NCBI GenBank assembly: GCA_030599705.1 | Contig: JAUVNM010000112.1 | Location: 1-6,308 of the forward strand | Origin: Gammaproteobacteria bacterium | GTDB taxonomy: Bacteria; Pseudomonadota; Gammaproteobacteria; UBA9214 | Direction of reading: 5' to 3' | Length of the DNA stretch: 6,308 nt | Shown: piece after piece, positions 1 through 6,308 of the stretch | Position numbering within the stretch: position 1 is the first letter of the stretch | How the letters are laid out: the number at the start of each line of letters is the position of its first letter | Translations under genes and position numbers: made by a program | The notes under the pieces: model-generated | Databases searched by the model: none | What the model was told of the DNA's origin: nothing | The model's input: only the letters and a program-made list of their open reading frames with translations

Positions 1-1
1 A

Positions 2-201
2 CCAGCCCAGGTGCGGAAGTTCCTCCCAAAGAACATTATTGTCCGCGTGGATGAAGACGGCTCAATAAATGAGATAACCGACCGATTCTTAAACGAGCGA
101 GAGACTCTTGAGGAGAAGGCTAGGCGACTAAGACTTCTTCTTCGTAAGCGCAAGGATGTAGAGAGCGCGATAAGGAATGACCTTGATTCCGAAGACACTG
201 A
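2..201 (+). other. Unrecognised open frame, charged and helical, possible foreign or frameshifted 5' segment
   Basis: Frame 2 is open from base 2 (no stop before 416-418) and, up to about base 200, reads like real protein: a short beta-like stretch (KNIIVRVDEDGSINEITDRF) followed by a strongly charged, probably helical or coiled-coil segment rich in Arg, Lys, Glu and Leu (for example ETLEEKARRLRLLLRKRKD). I do not recognise a family. The first possible start is GTG at 11, without a visible ribosome binding site, and the frame is also open to its left, so the protein may begin outside the window. Beyond about base 200 the continuation of this frame to 418 is only a shadow of the cytochrome in frame 1. 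By hand count, bases 61-180 are about 46% GC, and the segment uses CGA, AGA, AGG, CTA and TTA freely, unlike the cytochrome. No CxxCH is present in any forward frame here. It could be the end of another gene, the 5' part of the cytochrome gene in a shifted frame, or an assembly join. The antisense frame is also open, but reads as a Ser/Arg-rich shadow. Confidence 0.4.
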
Positions 202-2253
202 AACCCATATGCTGGCACTCATCTCCAGCATTATGCTGCAGACCGCGGGGATGGTCACAATGCCGGCCGGGTCTGCACCATTTGTCACGAGCACAGGTTT
301 ACCGACTCTCATTCATCTGGCGAGTCGTGCAGCAGTTGTCACCAGAACAAGCCGGTGCCGCGCCACGCCGCTTTCGGCCTGCCGAGGGCTTGCACCAAGT
401 GCCATCAGGGAGCCGTAGGCAAACGCATGGATATCATGGGCCAGTTTAATGCCAACTCGCACCATGTGCAGCGTGCGGACGGCACTATCAAAAATACCGA
501 CTGCTACCAGTGCCACTGGGAAGCAACTGAGGAAGGCCTGATCAATATAGAATATCATGAAGGATACGATTACAAGACCCATGCAAGTGAAATAAACGCC
601 AAGGTTGACCTGGTAATCTGGTCTGCTGAAGAAAGTCCCGGCGTAGACGAGAATCCTTACGTGGGAAGCAGGCCGACTGTTTATGATGCGGCCGCCGGGC
701 CTGATGCCACCGCCACCCAGTTCCTTGCAAGCAATATCGATACTACCCAGGATGGTGTGGACCTTGCCGACCAGCGCGGCGAAGTGGACAAGATCACCCT
801 GCACTGCCTTGGGTGTCATAATGATGCAAACAACAACAGCCAACCCTTTGATGACTGCAAGATCCCCAGACAGTACGCCTGGGACGGCTCCAGCATTGAA
901 GCCCGTTATTCCGATGCCGGCACCACCACCTGGGGTAAATATACCGGTAGTGCCAATGCTGCGAAGAAAGATATCACCAAGGCTTTCTCGGGCCACGGCA
1001 ACGCGGTGGCCGGCGCTGGCGGCTGGAGCGCCGACGAAGGCATAGACGGCGATATCCCCAATACCAGGGACGGAATGTATAACGTGCAGTGCTTTGACTG
1101 CCACAGTTCGCACGGCTCCAAGGCATCGGGGACCACCTCCAGCTACGTCACCTTTAACGGTACCAAGAACGGCGCCAACCTGAAAGAGACCCAGGCCGGC
1201 AAGGGCGGCTATAGCATGACCTACAAGGCTTCGGTCAACCCGGATCCCAATGCAGTAAATCCCTACAATGCCGGTGCCGGTCAATGCTTTGATTGTCATG
1301 AAACAGCCAATAGCGGCACCACACCATGGGGTTATAATGAGACATTCGGCGCCACAGAACCAATTATAGGGTACAAGGACAACCCGCATTTCAACAGTTC
1401 CTATGCGGGTAAGACCGCGTCCGGATCACTTGATCCCTCCTATCCGACGGAATCGAATGTCGATCTGAGCTACCGCCAGACAAGATCGACCCTGGGTGGG
1501 CACCTCAATGCCTCCTCGGGTCTGGCCAACAGTCCCCAGGGCGTTATCGACGGCCTCTGTTCGCCATGTCACGATCCGCACGGCGTCAGTCCTTCCCTGG
1601 GAGACGATACGGCCTATGCGGTACCGATGCTCAAGGGAACCTGGCTGACCTCGCCGTTCAAGGAAGATACCCCGCCGCCGAATGTTTACGGCACCAGGGC
1701 CGACACCGCCAACAACCGCTGGGGGAAATATCGCAGTGCCCCCATGGCCGGTACGCCAATGGCCAATTTCCACATTGACCGGAACACCTTCGGTGATCCG
1801 GTCAATAATGCGACCCGCATAAGCGAGGACGAGCAGCAGTTCGCCGGTCTCTGCCTGCGTTGTCATCCCAGGGAAAACCTGCAGAACCCCGATCCGGACG
1901 ACCGGACCTTCAGGAGTCTCGGCCGTATCCATCAAGCGGTCAAGGGCTGGGGACCGAATACGGAACATTCCTTTCCGTGTTCCAAATGCCATCAGCCGCA
2001 TGCCTCGGGGCTGCCGCGCCTTATGAAGACCAATTGCCTTAATTTCAATCATCGGGGCGGTGTGGGATCAGGCGGCTTATCCGATTACAATCGTCGCGGT
2101 GACCAGTACCGCGGTTATCCGATCAACAATATTTTCGGAAATTCGTCGAGTCATGTCTATAACACGGAATGCCACGCCAAGGTGGCACCGGAGGATCAGC
2201 CGGGCGTCGATTGGCGGGATAAGCAATTGTGGAACAATGTCAGCCCATGGTAA
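202..2253 (+). CDS. Multiheme cytochrome c (ten CxxCH motifs), 5' end missing or frameshifted
   Basis: Frame 1 encodes a c-type cytochrome that binds heme covalently and should act in electron transfer outside the inner membrane. Ten CxxCH motifs are visible: CTICH 274, CSSCH 328, CTKCH 391, CYQCH 502, CLGCH 805, CFDCH 1090, CFDCH 1285, CSPCH 1558, CLRCH 1852, CSKCH 1978 (first base of each). Several continue as CHxxHG/A (CHSSHG, CHDPHG, CHQPHA), the style of doubled-CXXCH cytochromes, and there are ample other His residues for bis-His ligation. Heme density is low, about one per 68 residues, with loops of up to about 100 residues between motifs. The only in-frame starts, GTG 355 and ATG 427, come after the first two or three hemes, have no convincing ribosome binding site and give no signal peptide. 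Frame 1 has a stop at 199-201, so coding must enter from another frame or the join at about 200 is wrong. The feature start marks where the frame opens, not a start codon. Lone cysteines occur at 856, 2035 (CLNFNH) and 2170 (ECH). TAA at 2251 ends the gene, 27 bases before the next start. The family is certain; the exact role is unknown. Confidence 0.9.
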   Translation, partial: NPYAGTHLQHYAADRGDGHNAGRVCTICHEHRFTDSHSSGESCSSCHQNKPVPRHAAFGLPRACTKCHQGAVGKRMDIMGQFNANSHHVQRADGTIKNTDCYQCHWEATEEGLINIEYHEGYDYKTHASEINAKVDLVIWSAEESPGVDENPYVGSRPTVYDAAAGPDATATQFLASNIDTTQDGVDLADQRGEVDKITLHCLGCHNDANNNSQPFDDCKIPRQYAWDGSSIEARYSDAGTTTWGKYTGSANAAKKDITKAFSGHGNAVAGAGGWSADEGIDGDIPNTRDGMYNVQCFDCHSSHGSKASGTTSSYVTFNGTKNGANLKETQAGKGGYSMTYKASVNPDPNAVNPYNAGAGQCFDCHETANSGTTPWGYNETFGATEPIIGYKDNPHFNSSYAGKTASGSLDPSYPTESNVDLSYRQTRSTLGGHLNASSGLANSPQGVIDGLCSPCHDPHGVSPSLGDDTAYAVPMLKGTWLTSPFKEDTPPPNVYGTRADTANNRWGKYRSAPMAGTPMANFHIDRNTFGDPVNNATRISEDEQQFAGLCLRCHPRENLQNPDPDDRTFRSLGRIHQAVKGWGPNTEHSFPCSKCHQPHASGLPRLMKTNCLNFNHRGGVGSGGLSDYNRRGDQYRGYPINNIFGNSSSHVYNTECHAKVAPEDQPGVDWRDKQLWNNVSPW
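274..342 (+). other. Two heme-binding motifs upstream of any start codon
   Basis: Frame 1 reads GRVCTICHEHRFTDSHSS and then CSSCHQNKP. The motifs CTICH (274-288) and CSSCH (328-342) run straight into CTKCH (391-405) with the same style of spacing and His-rich context. They belong to the same cytochrome but lie before GTG 355, the first possible start in that frame. A gene call starting at 355 loses them. Back to base 202 the frame continues plausibly (HYAADRGDGHNAGRVC), so the coding sequence extends at least this far. Confidence 0.88.
2035..2178 (+). other. Cytochrome C-terminal segment with unusual CLNFNH and lone ECH
   Basis: After the last canonical heme (CSKCHQPHASGLPRL) the protein has TNCLNFNHRG, a Cys-x4-His rather than CxxCH, and later YNTECHAK, a Cys-His without the upstream Cys. 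From the GTG-355 start these are C561 and C606-H607, leaving 44 residues between the two cysteines. From memory, a similar ending (an NCL-x3-H element after a CHxPHAS element, then a late CH) occurs in other desulfuromonad multiheme cytochromes, so this may be a family trait. The two cysteines could form a disulfide. A heme held by a very long C-xn-CH spacing is possible in principle but unsupported. Confidence 0.5.
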
Positions 2254-2269
2254 TGATATGCACAGGTAT

Positions 2270-2275
2270 GAGGAA
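2270..2275 (+). promoter_or_regulatory. Ribosome binding site for the propeller/FN3 gene
   Basis: GAGGAA at 2270-2275 lies five bases before ATG 2281, a good Shine-Dalgarno match and spacing. In-frame stops at 2254-2256 and 2269-2271 rule out an earlier start, so ATG 2281 is well supported. The intergenic gap of 27 bases leaves little room for a terminator or promoter, which favours co-transcription with the cytochrome. Confidence 0.75.
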
Positions 2276-2280
2276 CGGAA

Positions 2281-2415
2281 ATGAGACAGCGGCCTGAGCC
2301 TGACAGATTAGTGGGAAACCTTTTGGATAAAGCACCAGGGGCAGCCTGGTTTGTTATGCTGTTTTTGGCGATATTTTGCGCCGGGACAGGAATGGACGCC
2401 AGGCAGGCCTCGGCC
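2281..2415 (+). other. Predicted Sec signal peptide of the propeller/FN3 protein
   Basis: A long N-region with Arg and Lys (residues 1-19) is followed by a hydrophobic core, AAWFVMLFLAIFCAG (residues 21-35), and a likely signal peptidase I site after ASA at residue 45 (ARQASA before AGGD). The core contains a Cys but the preceding AIF does not fit a lipobox, so a lipoprotein is unlikely. The mature protein would begin at the closing strand of the first propeller. Confidence 0.75.
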
Positions 2416-5400
2416 GCAGGAGGCGACATCCTCTGGCAGTATGATGATGCCAAACCTGCAAAACAGGAGGCCTTTTCATCGGTTGCCGATTCAGCCGGAA
2501 ATATTATTGTTGTCGGTTCCACTCAGAACGGCTCCGAAGACTTCTTCACGGCAAAAATAAACCAGGACGGGTCCTCAACTGCATGGACCGCAACCTTTGA
2601 CCTGGCCGGAGGTGCTGACCGGGCCATGGCCGTCACCGTTGACCAGAACGAAGATGTCCTGGTAAGCGGCTATGCCTGGAACGGCGTTAATTATGATTTC
2701 CACACCATTAAATATAACGGCAGTGACGGCTCTGTTGCCTGGCAGAACACTTTCAATGCAGTTGCCAATGGAACTGATATCCCAACCGACATCACGGTCG
2801 ACAGTCTCGGCAACGTCTATGTGGGTGGTAATTCACAGGGTTCTTCCGGCACCGATGATTTCATGCTCATCAAGTACAGCCCCTCCGGTGCCAATCCGGA
2901 CGGCAGTCCGGTCTGGCAGCAGAGCTACAACGGAACCGGCAACGGCCAGGATCGCATAAATGCAATTGCCGCCGGCACAAACGGAGTGGCAGTCAGCGGT
3001 TACTCGCATAACGGCAGCGATTATGATTACCTGACCATCAAATACGGCTTTGACGGCAGCCAGACCTGGCTTAAGACTCACAACGCCGGCTCCGGTGATG
3101 ACCGGGCCCAGGCTACTGCAATGGATGGTTCAGGTAACGTCCTGGTCACCGGCTATGTATACAACACGAATTACGATATATACACCGTCAAATACAGTTC
3201 CTCTGACGGCACTGTCCTCTGGTCCAAAACGTATTCTGATGTTTTTGATGACCAGGGGCGTGACCTCTGGATTGACGCGGCAGGAGATGTATACATTACC
3301 GGTACCAGCTATACCATCACCGGTTTCAATGATTTCTACACAGCTAAATATGCGGCTGCGGACGGCGCTCTTGCCTGGGAAAAAATCTATAACTCCAGCG
3401 GCAGCGATACAGATATCCCCATAGAAATAATAGTCGACAGCGCCGGCGAGGTTTTCATTACCGGCTATACCGGCAAGGTAAGCGGCGACGACGACATCCT
3501 GACCGTTAAATACAGGAAGGACAATGGTACTCTGTTATGGGTCTCCGGTTTCGACGGGACAGCCGGCAAGGATGAAAGGTCAGTAGGTATCGGTTCGTCC
3601 CCGGACGGCAACGTTGTGGTAGGCGGCTGGTCTGACATGTGGACAGCCGGCTCTTCGGACTACGACTTCTATGCCATCAAGTATGATGCCGGCCTCCTGA
3701 ACGCACCGACCGACTTAAACGCTGAAGTTGTTTCCGAGACCGAAATCAGCCTTTCCTGGAGCGACAACGCGGCCGCTGAAGACGGCTTCAGGGTCTGGCG
3801 CAAACTCGGCGAACAGGGGGACTGGGGCGAGATAGGGACAACTGCAGCCGATGTAACCACATACAATGACCCGGGGGTGACCCCGCATGTCTGGTATTAT
3901 TACAGGGTGCAGGCCTATAGCGCTGCCCTAGGAGATTCGCAGTTCTCCAACGTGGCTCCGGTACTGACTACCCTTGTCAGTTATCCTGCTCCGACCTGGA
4001 CTTATATCTTCAACAACGCTGATGACAATGATGATTATGCCTATGCCATTGCAGTCGGCCCGGATAACAACCCAGTGGTTACCGGAACCAGCCTGAGAAT
4101 CACCAGCAGTTATGACTATCACACTGTAAAACTTGACAGGCTAAACGTCAGTGAGATTTGGAGTGTTGATTACAATGATGTAGATGAAGAAATGGATATT
4201 GCCACTGGCGTCGTGGTAGACTCCAACAATGACGTGGTCGTCACCGGCAACTCTTCCCTCTACGGAGGCGGGGCAAGTAATACAAATGATATCTATACTC
4301 TGAAATATGCCTCTACAGGCCCACCTGCCTTCGGCGACCCGTATCTCTGGGATGACCAGTACAACGGGCCTGCAGGAGATGATGACCGCTCCGAATCCAT
4401 CGATGCCGCGGTTGACGGTTCAAACAGCACAGTAGTTGTAGGTTATGGAAAAAACGCCTCTGCCAATGATGATATTTATGTAATTAAGTACTTAACAGAC
4501 GGCACCCGTCAGTGGGCCGCAACTCCGTTTAACGGCGCATCTAACGGCAATGATTATCCTGCCCGGGTGGTCTTTGACGCCAGCGGTGATGTCATCGTCA
4601 CCGGCAAGACCCATAACGGCAGTGACTATGACATATTTACCCGCAAATTGAGTGGCAGTGACGGTTCAACGATATGGACGAAAATTCATGACTCTACCAA
4701 TGGTTGGGACGGAGGCCGTGATGTTGCCGTTGACAATAATGATGATGTTTACGTCGCAGGTGTAGTGGTAAATGCCAGTGGCAACGATGATATCTACCTG
4801 ATCAAATACAACGGTACCAATGGTTCTGTTCTCTGGGAAAAAATAATTGATGGTCCCGGAAACGGAAACGACATAGGTGAAACGGTACAGGTTGATCCCA
4901 ATGACAATCAGGTCGTGGTTGCCGGAACGGTTCTAGCTGGAGCAGGAAATAACGATTTCTACCTAGCCAGATATGAAGAAGACTCAACCCTAGTATGGGA
5001 AAGACAGCTGGAACGGGTTGGAAATGACGATAATGCCATAGTCATGGGTATGGATATTTCCGGTAATGTATGTCTGGCTGGCAATACGGACAATGCAGAC
5101 TCCATCGACCTTCTTGCAGTCAAATATGACAAAAATGGCAATATTCTGGGCGGAACCCTGTTCAACGGTGGTGCAGACGATGACGATGATGTTTTTGGAA
5201 TGGCGGTCAACAGCCTCGGCGAGCAGTTCATTTCCGGCTATACCACGAATGCGTCCGGCAATGCCGACTACCTGGTTGTCATGTGCATGGGCGATGTCCT
5301 CCAGGCGCCATCCCCCCTTACCGTGACCCCCTACTACACCTCAGTTGACCTGGACTGGACCGATACAACCTCCGATGAAGACGGTTTTTATGTAGAACGC

Positions 5401-6308
5401 AAACTGGACAGCTGCGATTCAGCCAACCCATGGGAACTGATCCACACTGCGGCTGCCGGGGAAGAGTTCTATTCAGACACGGGCCTCAACCAGTCGGCAA
5501 CATACTGTTACAGGGTTCAGACATTCAAGAATACCGGTGAGGAATCCAGCTGGCTGACCAGAGAGGTCACAACAACAGAGCCTCCGGCGCCGTCAGGCTT
5601 TGCCGCGAACCCGGCTAATACCACGCGAATATCCCTGTCCTGGACCGACAATACTACCGGCGAGGACGGCTTCCTGGTGGAACGCTGCTCCGGAGCCGGC
5701 TGCAGCAGCTACGCCCTGCTGGACCTGCCGCCGGCCGATGCAACCTCCTTTAATGATGATTCGGTCTGTGAAAACTCAATCTACAGCTACCGGATCCTGG
5801 CCTATAAATCCGGGGACTGGCAGTCGGTATTCAGTGCTCCTGATGTTGATAATGCTACACCGGCCCTGGCGGCTCCCACTGGATTAAGTGCCTCCAGGGT
5901 ATCGGAGGGCGAGATCAGGCTGGACTGGACTGATAACACATCCGATGAGACCGGTTTCAACATCGAACGGTGCACCGGTTCAGGCTGCAGCAGTTTTGCC
6001 CCGCTGGCAGCGGTGGGCGCCGGCACCACTTCGTACAACGATACAGACAGCCTTGATCCGAACACAACCTACCGCTACAGGATCAATGCCTATAAAACTG
6101 CGGACTGCTCCTGGGCAACGGCCTGGGCAACGCCCGTCGAGGCTGCCACAACTCTGTCAACCCCGACCTTGACAGGCGGACCGGCAAATACAACCCGGAT
6201 TGATCTGTCCTGGGATAATGATTTCGGCTTTGAGACCGGTTTTGAGATTGAGCGCTGTGAAGGTGCAGGCTGCAGCAGCTTTGCTCCACTGACAACTGTG
6301 GCTGCAGA
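2281..6308 (+). CDS. Giant secreted beta-propeller (SBBP-like) and fibronectin type III protein, 3' end outside window
   Basis: Frame 1 stays open from ATG 2281 to the right edge; I read every codon (1342 complete) and found no stop. Order of parts: signal peptide (residues 1-45); an eight-unit propeller of SBBP/delta-60-like repeats (about 47-474); an FN3 domain (about 475-564); a second eight-unit propeller (about 572-1005); and FN3 domains from about 1009, 1101, 1198 and 1294, the last incomplete. The propeller units follow a pattern of VD-x2-G-x-V-x-V-x-G, then YDYxTxKY, then W. FN3 domains show the L-x-W-x-D strand, the GF-x-ER hairpin and the YxYRIxAY strand typical of bacterial FN3. 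There is no CxxCH, so it carries no c-type heme. It is expected outside the inner membrane, probably at the cell surface or secreted. Such proteins serve as scaffolds, adhesins or binding modules, but no ligand or enzyme activity is visible. It follows the cytochrome by 27 bases, suggesting a shared operon and surface electron-transfer context. The C-terminus, which might hold an anchor, sorting signal or further domains, is not in the window. Confidence 0.93.
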   Translation, partial: MRQRPEPDRLVGNLLDKAPGAAWFVMLFLAIFCAGTGMDARQASAAGGDILWQYDDAKPAKQEAFSSVADSAGNIIVVGSTQNGSEDFFTAKINQDGSSTAWTATFDLAGGADRAMAVTVDQNEDVLVSGYAWNGVNYDFHTIKYNGSDGSVAWQNTFNAVANGTDIPTDITVDSLGNVYVGGNSQGSSGTDDFMLIKYSPSGANPDGSPVWQQSYNGTGNGQDRINAIAAGTNGVAVSGYSHNGSDYDYLTIKYGFDGSQTWLKTHNAGSGDDRAQATAMDGSGNVLVTGYVYNTNYDIYTVKYSSSDGTVLWSKTYSDVFDDQGRDLWIDAAGDVYITGTSYTITGFNDFYTAKYAAADGALAWEKIYNSSGSDTDIPIEIIVDSAGEVFITGYTGKVSGDDDILTVKYRKDNGTLLWVSGFDGTAGKDERSVGIGSSPDGNVVVGGWSDMWTAGSSDYDFYAIKYDAGLLNAPTDLNAEVVSETEISLSWSDNAAAEDGFRVWRKLGEQGDWGEIGTTAADVTTYNDPGVTPHVWYYYRVQAYSAALGDSQFSNVAPVLTTLVSYPAPTWTYIFNNADDNDDYAYAIAVGPDNNPVVTGTSLRITSSYDYHTVKLDRLNVSEIWSVDYNDVDEEMDIATGVVVDSNNDVVVTGNSSLYGGGASNTNDIYTLKYASTGPPAFGDPYLWDDQYNGPAGDDDRSESIDAAVDGSNSTVVVGYGKNASANDDIYVIKYLTDGTRQWAATPFNGASNGNDYPARVVFDASGDVIVTGKTHNGSDYDIFTRKLSGSDGSTIWTKIHDSTNGWDGGRDVAVDNNDDVYVAGVVVNASGNDDIYLIKYNGTNGSVLWEKIIDGPGNGNDIGETVQVDPNDNQVVVAGTVLAGAGNNDFYLARYEEDSTLVWERQLERVGNDDNAIVMGMDISGNVCLAGNTDNADSIDLLAVKYDKNGNILGGTLFNGGADDDDDVFGMAVNSLGEQFISGYTTNASGNADYLVVMCMGDVLQAPSPLTVTPYYTSVDLDWTDTTSDEDGFYVERKLDSCDSANPWELIHTAAAGEEFYSDTGLNQSATYCYRVQTFKNTGEESSWLTREVTTTEPPAPSGFAANPANTTRISLSWTDNTTGEDGFLVERCSGAGCSSYALLDLPPADATSFNDDSVCENSIYSYRILAYKSGDWQSVFSAPDVDNATPALAAPTGLSASRVSEGEIRLDWTDNTSDETGFNIERCTGSGCSSFAPLAAVGAGTTSYNDTDSLDPNTTYRYRINAYKTADCSWATAWATPVEAATTLSTPTLTGGPANTTRIDLSWDNDFGFETGFEIERCEGAGCSSFAPLTTVAA
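2419..3699 (+). other. First eight-unit beta-propeller domain
   Basis: Eight repeats of 50-58 residues begin near 2467, 2617, 2776, 2950, 3100, 3250, 3412 and 3571. Each has a strand such as GNVLVTGY, then a Tyr/Phe-rich strand such as YDYLTIKY, then a Trp strand such as GTVLWSKTY. The last unit stops after DFYAIKY without a Trp strand, while the domain opens with DILWQYDD ahead of unit one. That is the arrangement expected of a propeller closed by an N-terminal strand (Velcro closure). The family assignment is to SBBP/delta-60-like repeats by pattern; the blade count is my own alignment. Confidence 0.8.
3700..3990 (+). other. Fibronectin type III domain between the propellers
   Basis: The segment opens with NAPTDLNAEV, has the strand ISLSWSDNA, the EDGFRVWRK hairpin and the late strand YYYRVQAYS, matching the FN3 fold at about 90 residues. 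Unlike the downstream FN3 domains it contains no cysteine. A short Pro-containing linker (SYPAP) leads to the next propeller. It probably acts as a rigid spacer. Confidence 0.8.
3994..5295 (+). other. Second eight-unit beta-propeller domain
   Basis: Eight repeats of 52-63 residues begin near 4033, 4195, 4384, 4552, 4708, 4870, 5029 and 5185. Recognisable pieces include YDYHTVKLD, NDIYTLKYA, DDIYVIKYL and NDFYLARYE. As in the first propeller, the last unit (ADYLVVMCM) lacks its Trp strand and the domain starts with a spare one (TWTYIFNNA), so an N-terminal strand probably closes the ring. Loops are rich in Asp, Asn and Gly. Unit two carries an insertion around PPAFGDPYLW. The domain is clearly related to the first propeller but the copies are diverged, so this is not a recent duplication. 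Confidence 0.8.
5305..6308 (+). other. Tandem FN3 domains (at least four), Cys-hairpin type, last one partial
   Basis: FN3 domains begin near 5305, 5581, 5872 and 6160, with a period of 92-97 residues. Each has a W-x-D or W-D-N strand, a GF-x-(V/I)ER hairpin and, in the three complete ones, a Y-x-YR(I/V)x-(A/T) strand. The last three share a CxxxxC hairpin: ERCSGAGCSSYALL, ERCTGSGCSSFAPL, ERCEGAGCSSFAPL. The first instead pairs LDSCD with TYCYRV. These cysteines probably form disulfides, consistent with a secreted location. At DNA level the hairpins share GGCTGCAGCAG but are otherwise diverged. The array continues past the edge. Confidence 0.85.

Noticed and set aside
197..209. Programmed -1 frameshift site joining frame 2 to the cytochrome frame
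   Set aside because: The only homopolymer-like stretch, GAAACCC, is not in the register needed for a slippery heptamer in frame 2, and I see no obvious downstream stem or pseudoknot.
202..418. Continuation of the frame-2 open frame to its stop at 416-418
   Set aside because: Over this interval frame 1 carries three CxxCH motifs in a natural context, so frame 2 is only an overlap shadow here.
313..1389. Long minus-strand open frame of 358 codons
   Set aside because: It lies opposite the cytochrome, whose ten CxxCH motifs prove the plus frame. The minus translation is a low-complexity Gly/Ala/Val/Ile-rich shadow.
1426..2052. Minus-strand open frame of 208 codons
   Set aside because: It is fully antisense to the cytochrome region with the CSPCH, CLRCH and CSKCH motifs, shows no recognisable domain, and is explained by codon composition.
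2254..2280. Promoter or terminator between the two genes
   Set aside because: The gap is only 27 bases and contains no inverted repeat with a T run; only the ribosome binding site is supported.
2341..2390. Lipoprotein signal at the Cys in LAIFCAG
   Set aside because: Phe directly before the Cys does not fit the lipobox, and a normal ASA signal peptidase I site follows.
2701..5280. Many Asn-x-Ser/Thr sequons (NGS, NAS, NGT) as glycosylation sites
   Set aside because: They fall in Asp/Asn/Gly-rich propeller loops where such triplets arise from composition, and nothing in the window suggests an N-glycosylation system.
2467..5295. DNA tandem repeat or CRISPR-like array
   Set aside because: The periodicity of about 150-190 bases is at protein level (propeller units). 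The DNA copies are diverged and there is no exact repeat-spacer structure.

Overview
The window looks like a piece of a bacterial chromosome or metagenomic contig from a dissimilatory metal- or electrode-reducing lineage. The best guess is the Desulfuromonadales/Geobacterales group of Desulfobacterota. This rests on gene content only: a large multiheme c-type cytochrome sits directly upstream of a giant secreted beta-propeller/fibronectin-III protein, in DNA of moderately high GC. The taxonomic guess is an inference; no ribosomal or housekeeping marker is present.

Layout. (1) Bases 1 to about 200 hold an open, highly charged reading frame (frame 2) that I do not recognise. Its base composition and codon choice differ from what follows. 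(2) From base 202 to 2253, frame 1 encodes a multiheme cytochrome c with ten CxxCH heme-binding motifs. Two of these lie upstream of any possible start codon in that frame, so the true 5' end is missing, frameshifted or joined wrongly in this sequence. (3) After a 27-base gap containing a good Shine-Dalgarno sequence, an uninterrupted frame runs from ATG 2281 off the right edge (at least 1342 codons). It encodes a signal peptide, an eight-unit SBBP/delta-60-like beta-propeller, one FN3 domain, a second eight-unit propeller, and then at least four tandem FN3 domains, the last cut by the window edge. There are no RNA genes, CRISPR arrays, insertion sequences or recognisable terminators. The strand is + throughout.

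How the parts fit. The two genes are co-directional and almost abutting, so they are very probably co-transcribed. The cytochrome would carry electrons outside the inner membrane, in the periplasm, the outer membrane or the cell exterior. The propeller/FN3 protein is a long extracellular or surface scaffold or adhesin-type molecule without heme motifs. A reasonable inference is a surface module for extracellular electron transfer or for attachment to a mineral, a polymer or another cell, but no substrate can be read from the sequence. The least ordinary points are the broken 5' end of the cytochrome, three lone cysteines in it (two near the C-terminus, including a Cys-x4-His and a lone Cys-His), the repeated architecture of two eight-unit propellers with an N-terminal closing strand each, and the CxxxxC hairpins in the FN3 domains.
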